Assembly (NCBI GenBank): GCA_008973525.1
Contig: WACJ01000522.1
Coordinates: 1,612,001 to 1,676,000, forward strand
Source: Stenopsyche tienmushanensis
Lineage: Eukaryota > Arthropoda > Insecta > Trichoptera > Stenopsychidae
Direction: 5' to 3'
DNA length: 64,000 nt
Shown: positions 1 through 10,535 of the stretch, piece after piece
Position numbering within the stretch: position 1 is the stretch's first letter
How the letters are laid out: each line of letters starts with the position of its first letter
Translations under genes and position numbers: made by a program
The notes under the pieces: model-generated
Database searches by the model: none
What the model was told of the DNA's origin: nothing
Seen by the model: the letters and a program-made list of their open reading frames with translations, nothing else

Positions 1-167
1 GGTTTTAATAATTCACTACTTATTTTATTTTTCTGAATATCCCTCGACGTTTCAGTCGAAGAATCATTTCGGCGACCGAAATGTTTAGAGGTTGTACAGT
101 TCGTGCCATTACTACTGTCCATCGTTAATTTTCGTCGTCGTCAAAGTAAATCTAATTCTCCTTACAG

Positions 168-1730
168 TATCATCCAACAGGTCCTCCTATCAAATGCGAC
201 GCCAGCGAAACATGCGTCTTCACGACATATCTGAGGGCGGCTCTGAGACACCACAAGATGATGGCACACGGCGGAGGAAAGACTTTGGCTTGTGAACACT
301 GTCCTTATAAGTAAATCATCTCTCTGTTTGACTCTGAAATATATATATTGGGTGCGTCCCAAAAGTCATGAAATATACATTTTTTAAAAGATTTATTGAT
401 AATACCAGTACAAACTGTTAATATTCTTCAAAGTACTCTCCACAAGCATTCACACATTTTTTTCACCAACTCTCCCATATCCGATACACCCTCTCGAACT
501 CCTCGATGGGAATCTTCAGGGCTGTCGTCATAGCTACTTAGATAGCGTCAATGCTGTCAAAACGGCATCCTTTAAGTGCAATTTTGAGCCTCGGGTACAA
601 TAAAAAGTCATCTGGAACTAGATTGAGGTTGTAGGTTGCGGCAGCATTTCCATGTTGTGTTTCGCCAGAAACTCACAGATGCATAGAGACATGTGACTGA
701 ACGCATTGAAATCATGATGCAGAATCCAGGTAGTCTTTCAAGAGCATCCACATAATAGGCAGCATACAAACTCTTTGTAGATCACACTCTTGATGAACAA
801 AAAGACACTTTGGATTTGCTCATCTTGGATTACTTCGGTTTCGGGAACGCCGAGGTGTGCCATTCGCCTCTTTGGTGCTTTGTAGGCTTGCTTGAGTAAT
901 TTGTGAGTTTTGACAAGTTATTTGTTGAGTTTTGTGCAAAATTTGATGACCCAACTAGGAATTCTGAAGTCTTGGCTTTTTAAAAGTTCCGGGACTTTTA
1001 TTTTCTCTTCAATTATGTACAGATTTTTTTAAAGTAAATCAAATCATATCGAACGTCATGATGTGGTATTAAAACAAGGGCGTACTGAATAAATCATCTT
1101 TATTCCACTGATGATCACAGCAGACTAAACCCCAGCTCACCCAACCAGTTATAATATGTTGTGACCAATATGGATGTAACAAAAAATATATTTCATGACT
1201 TTTGGTACACACTTGTATCCTAAACCGAAATACTAATTTTTATCATGACATTTTTTTTGTTTATCAGATGTTACCTTATGGCCGATCTTAGAAAACATCA
1301 TCGAGTTCATACCGGTGAAAATCCTTACCATTGTGATTTTGAAGGGTGCCATTATGCTTGTAAGATATCGTCTAATCTTAAGAAGCACAAGAGAATACAC
1401 ACTGAAGAAAAACCATACGCTTGCGATGTTTGCGAATTTAGGTAATATCGTCATAATCACCACTTTCCTATTGTTAAACATAGATTTTGACTCATCTTTT
1501 TTTCTGTTTATAGGACTAATTTTATAAATTCTTTAAAAGTGCACAAACGCACTCATACGAACGAAAGACCGTACTGCTGCGACCAATGCGGTTATCGTTG
1601 CAACCACACTTCAAACTTGAAAAAACATGTAGCGCGTCTTCATCCAGGTGCGGTGTATACTATAGTCAAAATGCCACCGGTAGAAAAGACTTCTACGGGA
1701 ATGCAAACCATGGACGAACCCCCACTTTGA
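168..1730 (+). CDS. C2H2 zinc-finger protein, 3' part (5' end outside window)
   Basis: Three exons join in frame: 168-310, 1268-1441 and 1514-1730 (stop TGA 1728-1730). Each intron has GT..AG ends: donors at 311 and 1442, acceptors before 168, 1268 and 1514. The joined product has five C2H2 fingers. Finger 1 is atypical (C-x5-C, then [12 protein letters not shown] and a distal His). Finger 2 is split by the first intron (CEHCPY | [15 protein letters not shown]). Finger 3 is C-x4-C (CDFEGC), finger 4 CDVCEFR.., finger 5 [17 protein letters not shown]. The linkers [14 protein letters not shown] and HTNERPY are classic, so this is likely a sequence-specific DNA-binding nuclear protein. A short acidic/proline tail follows finger 5. 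Exon 168 starts in phase 0 after a strong polypyrimidine acceptor, so more coding sequence lies upstream. A mariner relic fills the first intron. I cannot name an orthologue. Confidence 0.85.
348..1215 (-). mobile_element. Decayed mariner-type element in zinc-finger intron
   Basis: The ends are inverted repeats: the left begins TTGGGTGCGTCCCAAAAGTC and the right, reverse-complemented, CAAGTGTGTACCAAAAGTC, both continuing into ATGAAATATA. Each is flanked by TA, the mariner target duplication. On the minus strand near 420-560 a mariner transposase C-terminus can be read ([19 protein letters not shown], then [14 protein letters not shown] and stop), broken by an internal TGA. The rest is too degraded to translate. 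It is short for a full mariner (about 870 against 1300 bp), so it is an internally deleted, inactive copy in the first intron of the zinc-finger gene. Confidence 0.8.
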
Positions 1731-1886
1731 CATATTATTTAGTACAAGAATGCCATTGTAAATAATTAGCTTTATTTTTTGATTTCGACGCTTTCACATC
1801 GATGTGTCGCATCGCGCTTTTCGCTCGTATCCAGCAATGTATTTGATAATTATTATGTATATGTAGAATGACTCGCTCGGTTTGAA

Positions 1887-1892
1887 AATAAA
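1887..1892 (+). terminator. Polyadenylation signal of the zinc-finger gene
   Basis: An AATAAA hexamer lies about 157 bp after the zinc-finger stop codon in AT-rich sequence. It is the first canonical signal downstream and the likely 3' end. Cleavage position not seen. Confidence 0.5.
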
Positions 1893-2740
1893 AACGAAAA
1901 CCAGAAAATTCAATATTTTTATCATGAAACTTTCCCATTCAATAGACAAATGTCACCGATGGAAACAATTCCGCAAGCTAGTCATGTTTTTGTCTCGGAT
2001 AAAGAACGCAATTTGTGAATCGGCACCTTTGAGCTGAAAATAAGTCAGTTTTTCGCTCACACGCTTAGAAAATATTCCCATTATCATCAGCGTTTATGCG
2101 CCTAAAATTTAAAGAACATTGAAGATCGATTCTTTTGAGTGGTTATTTATCGAAGGAACCTTTTATGAAGTATGATATTTATATAAACGTAGTTAAATGC
2201 TTAATCGATTGTAATATTATTGTTCTATTCTGTTCCACAGCTCCATAAGAATGCTGCATTTTTACTACTAATTCATATTGAGCAATAATTATAATTTGCC
2301 ACAGAAGATTTATTGATATATTTCAAGACGTAAGTAGGTATATTTTCTACAAACGAATCGGTAAATTCAGCGAGCTGTGATAATCGTTAAACCTAATGGA
2401 GTGCGATGGAATAAATCGGTTCTTTCAGCTTCATTTAAAGTGTACAAGCTTAGTCTAATGTATTTTGTGTTCCGCAATTATATAAATATTGATATTCATT
2501 TATATAATTGTAATTTTTTAATCGACAACGCATATAATAAATTTGATAATTTTTTAATATAACAGGTTTTTACTACAACTTCAACCTTTTAGTATATAGT
2601 TCAAACCGACTGCAGATATTTCCGTCTATATTAAATGATCCAAGCGGAGTGTTTCAAAAAAATCCATCGAGGAAATTAAAATAAGTATTGATTCTGCTGT
2701 TTATCTCGATATAAAACTGATCATTATTCTGTTCTATATA
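1893..2740. other. Intergenic AT-rich DNA, nothing recognised
   Basis: No splice-joinable coding sequence, terminal inverted repeat or RNA gene was seen between the zinc-finger polyadenylation signal and the first hAT-type MITE. Confidence 0.4.
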
Positions 2741-2748
2741 TTAAAATC

Positions 2749-3304
2749 CAGGGATGTAACAAGGGCGTGGCAAATCAGGTGCCCGCCACGGGCGCAACTG
2801 GACTTAACGCAAAATACCGACCCAGTTGAGAGCACATGATTTTTATTTTAATCAACCGAACTTTACATGAACCAACACTGATTAACTCTCTCCGTTTTTA
2901 TAATATATACTAAATTGTCTAGTCCCTCTTTTCTTCGTTATCATTATGTTCAGGTATGGCGAGGCGCTCATTCGTTATATCGACGATCCGAAAAGCGGAC
3001 CAATTGAGCATACAAACCTTATGTCCTCTTTTAGGGCTTGTTGCGGCATTTTATATGATCTGTACGATCACGGAAGCAACGTAACATCTAGACACTTTCT
3101 ATCATAGTATTTGTTTTACAACAGTAACAGTCATATATACGTTACATCGTGTACTTTTGGGACTATTTTTGTATATTATTTTAAAATGTACATTATAATA
3201 GTATTTAATATATTGCATTTATAATAGTATTATTTAACTCTAAAAAGTAAATTGGATAAGTTTGGTACTTGCCACGGGCGCTTCATTCCCTTGTTACGGC
3301 TCTG
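2749..3304 (+). mobile_element. Complete hAT-type MITE (family 'CAGGGCCGTAACAAGGG')
   Basis: This 556-bp element starts CAGGGATGTAACAAGGG and ends with the reverse complement of CAGAGCCGTAACAAGGG. It is flanked by a perfect 8-bp target duplication, ttaaaatc, at 2741-2748 and 3305-3312. The TIR type and 8-bp duplication are diagnostic of the hAT superfamily. No transposase is encoded, so it is non-autonomous. Internal sequence (tatggcgaggcgctcattcg onward) recurs at 22229-22750 and 26259-26575, and in diverged form near 14885 and 49780. Confidence 0.88.
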
Positions 3305-3312
3305 TTAAAATC

Positions 3313-4617
3313 AACTTTTCAGGAGAACATTTTTAAACTAATTCATCTTTTTCTGAATTAATTTCGAAGAATCAAATCTGAAATAATTTACTAATTCATA
3401 TTTCAAGACAATGTATTAAGCAGATTTAAGAATTACACTATTGAATATGGGTTCAATGACTACTGAAAACAAGCAATGAAAATCATTAAAAATTGTTAAA
3501 TAAGAGTAATTTGACTTGATTAAGGAATGAAGAATCGACAGATAATCGATTGAATATAATACATATTAAAATATTTCTTGTATTGACGTTAATACAGATA
3601 TCATTAATTTATTTATTTTTAAAAAGATATTTATTTTTGTAAAATTATATAACATTTATTACGTTTATTAATACACGTTTATGTATGAGGTAAAAATATC
3701 GATTTCAATTATATGCATCGATTAGGTGCGTATTTTCAATGGAACGGAATTTTTGCTATTTTTTTTTATTGGTCGAAATAAAAAGTGTTAAGACCAAATT
3801 GTATATCGCACGAATTGGTGAACGGCGATGAACGGTGTCGGTGCGTTGACGTTCGAATTGCTCGTCGTCTCCGAGTCGACGCTCCCGATTCAAGCGATAG
3901 TCGTATGGTACTATTCGACATTTTGAAAATTCGAGCGACGAAAAACCGCTCCGGCTCAAATTTTATTATATAATCTTCGCTTTGCCGTCGAGACCGTATG
4001 TAAGTGCTCTTATTGCTTTGATATTTCATTGGTGGGATTTTGATAATGTTTCTTATTTGAATAGTGTCATTTAGTCAATATTTTCTCATTTACGGTTTGT
4101 AAATCGGTAGCGATTTTAAGTCATGTGCAATCAAAGCTGAATTACCCATGACATAATGTAAACTTGCCTCGGTGCTCCTGTCAATTACACATGTCTCTTG
4201 CGAAATTCGCGTTTGGATCTATGAAAAGTAATGCAACGATATATGTGATTAAATATGGGCGCAAAATATCGGATTGGATGCACATATGGCATAGCGAATG
4301 GTTACATCGTTTGAGATTAATTATATATTTAATTGCTTATTATTTTCATTATTTAAATCAAGCCCCCCCTTTTTTAAGTCATAACAATTTTTGTATCGGC
4401 CATTAACGGAGATCTTCGAAGTAACTCGATTTGACTTTCATATATGTTTTTTTTTTAAATACTAATTGATTTGTTTCGCTTTTCACTATCGTGTAAAATC
4501 TTGAGGATTAGATAAGACTTGCAGTGCTTGAGAAATCATTACAAAATTGTTCTTATTATTGTTGACTAATTATTATCTTTGAAAACCGTTTATATGTTTT
4601 AATTAAATATTTTATAT
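3313..4617. other. Intergenic; GC-richer patch near 3780-3990 without a supported gene
   Basis: The stretch 3780-3990 is richer in CG dinucleotides than its surroundings and carries overlapping short ORFs on both strands. None has a family motif or a splice partner I could find. It could be a promoter or first exon of an unrecognised transcript. The rest is AT-rich and featureless. Confidence 0.3.
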
Positions 4618-5027
4618 TAGGGGTATTGAAAAGTATTTGCGTTTTTAATATAAAAACTTTCCAACTCATAAGTAAAAAAACGTCTATATGAGGGCGATTC
4701 AAATATAAATCGAAATTTTGCTGTTACTAAATACAAATGGAGTAAATTATTTTTCTACATAATTTCCTTAATTAGAAATAGATGTATTGCATCGGATAGG
4801 AAGCTTTTTGATTCCGTCGCTGAAAAAAGAAGGCGACTGCTCCGAAAACCAGTTGCGCACGTATTGCTCAACCGCAGCGTTGTCTTGAAATCGTTGCCCT
4901 GCCAATGCCTCTATAAACATATGGTAATCACATCGTTCTCGTATTTTATCCGAGGTCTATTTAGCTTTATGAGGGCATGCAATACCATGAAGCAGAAACG
5001 TCTTCAAATTCCTTTCTGCTGAGATAC

Positions 5028-5504
5028 AGACTAAAACTTGCGAAATTCCCGATTTCCCGATAAATTATTTATTTCCGTCGCTGCAGATGAATACTCATAT
5101 ACTATAATACTTTGATGTGATTCGTAATTATGTTACGGAGGAATACAAAAATTTTGAACCCCGTATCTATCACATTTCATATCGATACTCCCATTATTAG
5201 AGTCGATGTGTAGTAAATACATCACCGGTAAGGAAAGGTTAATATAACAATTTGAAAAAAATATATGTACTGTACATATGTATACATAGATTAGACAGTC
5301 ACTGCCCATAGGCGTCGCCTAAGCTCGCCAATTAGTAGTTACGCCACTATTTCCAAGCGTCTGGATTTCGGCGGGAATGTATCGATTTAGTAGCCTTCAT
5401 CGTGCTGGTGAGGTGTACGATTTCTGTTAGATAAAAATTTCAATCCCAATTTTTTCGGGATTATGTTTACTAATCCCGGGGTTCATGAGCACCTAAAACT
5501 GTCC
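5028..5504 (+). mobile_element. hAT fragment (copy C of the 16997/22965 family)
   Basis: The sequence from cctttctgctgagatac to cacctaaaactgtcc matches one end of the hAT family seen at 18330-20660 (interrupted there by a pogo element) and in inverse at 22965-23340. Shared landmarks are the gtagtaaatacatcaccgg block and the atcccggg-containing terminus. It keeps about 50 bp (5325-5385, cgccactatttccaagcg onward) that the other copies have lost. Both ends are truncated. Confidence 0.7.
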
Positions 5505-5689
5505 CTATTACAATGCTATTTAAAAAGATTAGGTATGTGTTTTGTCGCTAGTTTTTGTTATGTTCGGGCAAGGCATGTGGTACCCATCCTACCCCATAGC
5601 ACTATTCCTTCTGTTTATGCTCCAACTATCGAATTTGGGCCCAGTGAAAAACAACACCGATTCATGTTGGGTGACGAAAGTGTTGAATA

Positions 5690-5905
5690 TAAGCTTCATA
5701 CGCGCCGCTGCGATCCTAACAGATAAGTGAATTTGTACAGATGTTAAGTGACGGACAAGCAAATATAGCATCTAAGACCATGAAGGTCATGCTGGGTAGT
5801 CAGTTTAATACTCTTGTCGCCTAACATTTCGCCTACAACATCTCTGTTTCTCTCCGAGCTCAACGTAGAAGAGTGCTCTTTCTGAATCACTGGAATTCGC
5901 TCGCA
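5690..5905. repeat. Rearranged copy of piggyBac-like MITE
   Basis: Bases 5690-5775 match the left half of the 15899-16200 MITE in reverse orientation (landmarks acagataagtg and gcaaatatagcatct). Bases 5850-5905 match its right half in forward orientation (ctccgagctcaacg, gagtgctctttctgaatc). One half is therefore inverted relative to the other, a local rearrangement. Confidence 0.6.
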
Positions 5906-6294
5906 AATACGCGATCATCCTACCAGTAGTTTTAGTAATCAAGCTCTTATCATCCCTGATCCATTTTTACAATCTTACTCTCGTTGTAATTTCTGCCCCG
6001 TATAACAAGATTTCTTAAACTCTTGCTTGGTTGCTTTGAAAACAAACATATTTAAAACAAGAGATCAGGCGTTTGTTTTGATAAATAAGATACAAGCATC
6101 ATCCTTATCGCTTTGTATGACACCTCAGTACTATTCAAGAATTGCCTTATTATTCGAGTATCAAAAATTAAAAAAGTATTTTTTAATAATATTAATCTGC
6201 ACCCGGATAATCGACAGTACATTGTAGTTCTACAAATAACTTGTTGTATGTGTCATATGGTCTCAAAATACGCGAATACTTCTCAATACCCCTA

Positions 6295-7150
6295 ATATTT
6301 TGTTTATATTAAATGATAGACACATGAAGAAAAGTTTTCATAAGTACATGTCATATTTCCGGATGTCTTTGATATTGAAAGTACATAAACAGGAATGGCG
6401 CAGGTCAGTTCTGAAAGTCAACTTTGTTATCGTCTCGAAACTGGTTGAAACATTTCCGAGATAAAATTTCACTGTCAATATTTAAATACAAAACAAAGCA
6501 ACAGTCATGTCATCCAATGTCAAATATCTATCCAATTCAATATGTTATATTCACATCATCTGAAAGTTGTTGATGGTTCAAACAGTCTTCTAATTTCAAC
6601 ACATTTGAAAGCAATTCTCTTCCAAAGATCTCTTGTTCTGCTGGTCTCCATAAATTGAATTTATTTAGTCTCAGTTCAGTTTGATATCGATAATGATTTA
6701 TTATGACTTGTTAATCCCTTTAAAAAATCATATTGCAATTATCGGATTAATCGCTTGGCAAATAATCCATCCGTATAATAAAATATTTTTACTAGAAAAT
6801 TACGATCAATTTATCAGGCTTAAGATGTTATATATGTATCATAAATTTTAATATCGTTAGTTCCAAAAATACGTGCCGTTTTTAGACTTGCTTAGAAAAG
6901 GTGTACAAAAAAATAAGGGTAGTAAGTTTTGTAATGTTTTTGTCATATCTTAGCAGAAAATAAAGTTCAAAGTGGAAACAAATTAAACAAGTTTTCACTC
7001 TTTTTTTTTCTTCAAAAAAATCTAATCGCCTCTAGTATTCGTTGTGGATATTTGACCGATGGAAAATGTATATTTTTACTATAATACTAATTGGTAACAT
7101 CTTCCTATAGTGGACTATTATTGGCGATTGGAATATATGTACACTAGACT
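6295..7150. other. Intergenic AT-rich DNA, nothing recognised
   Basis: No gene, TIR pair or motif supported. Short ORFs here lack family similarity. Confidence 0.4.
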
Positions 7151-7610
7151 CGTGGTAATCCCGGTCTAATTTGGTACCCCTTGTAATCCGACATCCTAAT
7201 AAGTTTTTGTAAATTGGCAAGTGAGTTATGACACAAAAAAAGAACCGCGATAACATTCAAAAGTTTGCCTCCACCTTTGATTGTGGACCAAGCAAGAGGC
7301 AATCTTTCAAGAAAGCTAAACGTCCAAAGGCGAAGAAAGCTTTGTATATGTGGTTTCTGCAGGAAAGAAACAGGCATATACCTATTTCCATATTGGCCAT
7401 GAAAGCAAAGTTGTTTTACAAAGAGATAACAAAATAAGACTTTGTAGCTAGCGAGGGATAGTTAAAACGCTTCAAAAATCGTCATGGACTATATTTGATG
7501 AATGTTACAGGCTTTTAATTTTTATAACTGCCATGGCCATTGTGTTTATGGCGTTATGACGTGATTACAAGTATTCCTTTTCAAAAAAATCCGGATTACA
7601 AGGGGTCGGG
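7150..7610 (+). mobile_element. Tigger/pogo transposase relic, N-terminal HTH part
   Basis: The plus-strand frame 7228-7437 reads like the N-terminal psq/CENP-B-type HTH region of Tigger (pogo) transposases: KNRDNIQKFASTF, then CGPSKRQSFKKA, then ALYMWFLQERNRHIPIS and KAKLFY. The next segment, DFVAS then LKRFKNRHG, follows the usual order. The DDE catalytic domain is absent. Flanking inverted sequences CCCCTTGTAATCC (about 7177) and GGATTACAAGGGG (about 7590) bound the fragment, so it is a deletion derivative. Confidence 0.7.
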
Positions 7611-7973
7611 GGCAGTACTCTATAGTCCGACAAATTCGATAATCCGACACAGCCTTGCAAAACGTTTGTCTATGTATACGTATGCTGTATTGTGTCTGTC
7701 ATATGACATTCTAAAACCTCATATTTATTATGTTTTAAAATTATCCCTTTATTATAACTTTACTACAACTCGACTCAGTGTAGTAAATACACCATAGTAA
7801 AGGAAAGATTAAGCGAGATCATTTTCTTGTAGACCCTCAGGATTCTCATTTTCAGATTTTTCTTTAGTCGAATCAAGACTTCTATGCTCTAATATTTGCA
7901 ATAAATCTCCTATTTTCGATTTTGGCTTGAAATTCTTATAAATTTCATTGTATGGACTCAAACAACTGTTAAT

Positions 7974-8240
7974 CAGATTGCGATAAAACTTCGTCCACTT
8001 ATTGCTAAGGATTGCACGAGTAACATATGCATAGTCTAATATATAAAAATCAATGTTTGTTTGTCTGTATTTAATGCGTTTCCATATCGTTCATCCGATT
8101 GCGATAAAACTTTGTCAACTTACTGTTTACACTTGCGGGAATAACATGGGTATAGTAAAAATATTGTATGGATGCACCATGTTGGCGCATATTGGTCCGG
8201 TGAAATAAAGTTTAGGAACGGGGGGTTTAAGCCCTGATAG
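7974..8240. repeat. Partly tandem interspersed repeat, unclassified
   Basis: Two related units (7974-8041 and 8092-8158) share gattgcgataaaact and a downstream ataacat..atagt block, at a period near 118 bp. The tail atgcaccatgttggcgcata recurs, diverged, at 36450-36690 inside EFTUD2 intron 11. An internal tatataaaaatcaatgtttg resembles termini of some insect Helitrons, but no hairpin end was confirmed. Confidence 0.45.
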
Positions 8241-10100
8241 GAATGGCGCGTTTTAGAGAGGTTACCTGTGTGTATCAGATTTTTTTTAAACAATCATACA
8301 TTTCACACTCTTCGAATGATCGATGATTAATCATAATGATTTTTGGATTGAGGATATTGATACAAATATGATATCTAATCGACGCAATGAAGGTGCTTGA
8401 TATGATATGATGCAATTTTTAATGTTCAAATTTAAATCTGCATTGTTACTTTTTCTTGTGTAAATAAAGTTGGGATCTTGATGAACACCTCAAGCGTTTT
8501 ATTTTATTGTTTTGCTTTGATGTTAAGAATTTGTAGATGTTCGAATGGAAAATTGTAGTAAATCTTCAGTATCAATCTGGAGACTCAAAAACAGATGTTG
8601 TTCAATATGAAACAATGTTCTGGTTTTTAGTTGTGGGCGTTTGAATGCAGAAAACTTATGTTAATAGAAAATGCAATGTTGATATCAAATTACTGTTCAT
8701 TTCAATAGCTATACATAGTTCTTGCGGCATCGTCTTCATAATTCAAAATCTTGGACTGAATCATTATTCAGAACCAATGATCTTAAAATTATCCACCTCA
8801 TGTCATCACTATAATATTTTATTATAAGATGATCCCGTTGAAAATGGAACGAGTTTTATTCAAAAGACAGTAATCAAATGGAACACTCAAGGTACTAAAA
8901 ACCAGTTTGAATCCAATTTTTTTAACAACATTGCTTACCGCCAAGAAGAAGTTAATATTCAACATGGCTAAATTGTAATGGAGTTCATTGCAGAACAAAG
9001 TTCTTCTCGTAACTATACTGAACTATTCTTATCCAACATGTTATTATTGTGGTTGCTACGATCGAACTATGAACATAGATGTCAATAAATCATGTAAGAC
9101 TATATTAATGATGACAATCGCCTGATAAAATAAGCTTTAAAGCTGAATTTTCGACATTGATTGATTTTATTCCGGATGCGGATTATATTGGCAATAAACA
9201 TGTCCAATGAAACATACCGAGTTAAAGTATTAAAACAAATTTTCTCAGGTGTTGTACCAAAAAAATGATCATAAGCCATTGTATTTCGAGAAATATCACG
9301 ATTATAAATTATATCGATCAATCCGATCAGGGTCGACACATGTGAGTTATTCGATTATTTTTGGTTTACTTTCAAATTTTAGCGAAGGTGAAATTTTGTC
9401 TCGCACACAAGGTTTTTTTGTTTAACCTTTTAACTGCTAGTGGATTTAGATATATTAGAAATTGCGTAACTTATATATTTGATTGTCTAAAGGCGGCTTG
9501 TGTGTTCTAATAGTTTTTTTACAAGACATTTTGAACAAAGCAAAGATCATTCAATGGGCAGCCCTGATGACGTTTTTTTCTGTGAAGAAACATAACGACT
9601 CGCCGGTGAGTCGATGATGCTTAAGCAGTCAAATATTTCGTCAATGAAATATTCTATGGCTGCAATTTGTAATACCATAAATCGTCCATCATAAAGATAC
9701 AATTTAACGATTAACCCTCCATGTGGATTTATTTGGTGGATGTAATGATTATTTAAATATCGTATAGTTCCATAATCTAAATAATAAACGTTTATGATTA
9801 TTTATTGCATTCTCCAATTAAACAGAGTCGCATTTTATGCGACTGCACTTTGAGATATCGGTAGATAGCTTAATCGATACACGATTGTAAGTGCGTTGTC
9901 GTTTGATTTCGATCGAACACGCTTATTTTGTTTATTAACCCTTTGGGATTGGGTCGTCGCTTTTACGACGATCAAATTCGGTGCGAAAAAAGCGAATTGT
10001 CGCAAAAACGCAATTAGTATAATATTGCACAACATATTTATGACATAGATATGACAGACGACAGACAGCGACTAACTGGATTGAGGGATCATTTTAATAT
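8241..10100. other. Intergenic AT-rich DNA, nothing recognised
   Basis: No coding family, TIR pair or RNA gene was recognised. The ORFs at 8645, 9100 and 9835 are short and without motifs. Confidence 0.35.
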
Positions 10101-10527
10101 TCGATCCTATTTCCTGCGCTGTTGCATGATCTGTTCGGGTTACCCCGGACTAACCACACACAGAGTGTCTTCCACTGATCTTTTAGCCCCACTAGAAACA
10201 CTACGCGCAGAGCGTCCAGGCACCCACCTATTTTGCTCCGCGGCCTCCAGAGGAGGCGAGGTTTCCGCAGGAAAACCAGTTTCAGACTATGTGCACCCGT
10301 AGGTGCGATGGAGGAGAAAGGACAAAGGTTAAAGCTAAATTCAAGGGACACTACCGCGGATAAACTGCCACCACGAGTCCAACCTCAGTTTGAAAAGGGC
10401 TACAGTAGATGACAGACTGCAGGGACTACCCCTTCCACGTGGTACTCGTGTCGGTTCGAATATTTGTAGTACCTAGCCACAGAGACGAGTCACCGTTCGA
10501 ATAGCCTAAAACCAATCTCCCCTGTTT
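10100..10527 (+). repeat. GC-rich repeat, left part, split by hAT insertion
   Basis: GC-rich sequence starting near 10100 resumes at 12328 after the hAT element, and ends near 12573 in a (TCGAA)n-like tail. Composition and microsatellite tail suggest the 3' region of a non-LTR retrotransposon. No reverse transcriptase is present in this segment, so the class is inferred. Confidence 0.4.
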
Positions 10528-10535
10528 GCCTAGGC

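Larger units (their letters stand above)
4618..6294. mobile_element. Tc1/mariner-like element with later insertions
   Basis: Inverted ends match: TAGGGGTATTGAAAAGTATT at 4618 and its counterpart TAGGGGTATTGAGAAGTATT, reverse-complemented, ending at 6294, with TA at both borders. Only the first few hundred bases look like original element. Inside lie a hAT fragment (5028-5504) and a rearranged piece of the piggyBac-like MITE family (5690-5905). No intact transposase frame survives. Placement in Tc1/mariner rests on the TA borders and TIR style. Confidence 0.6.
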
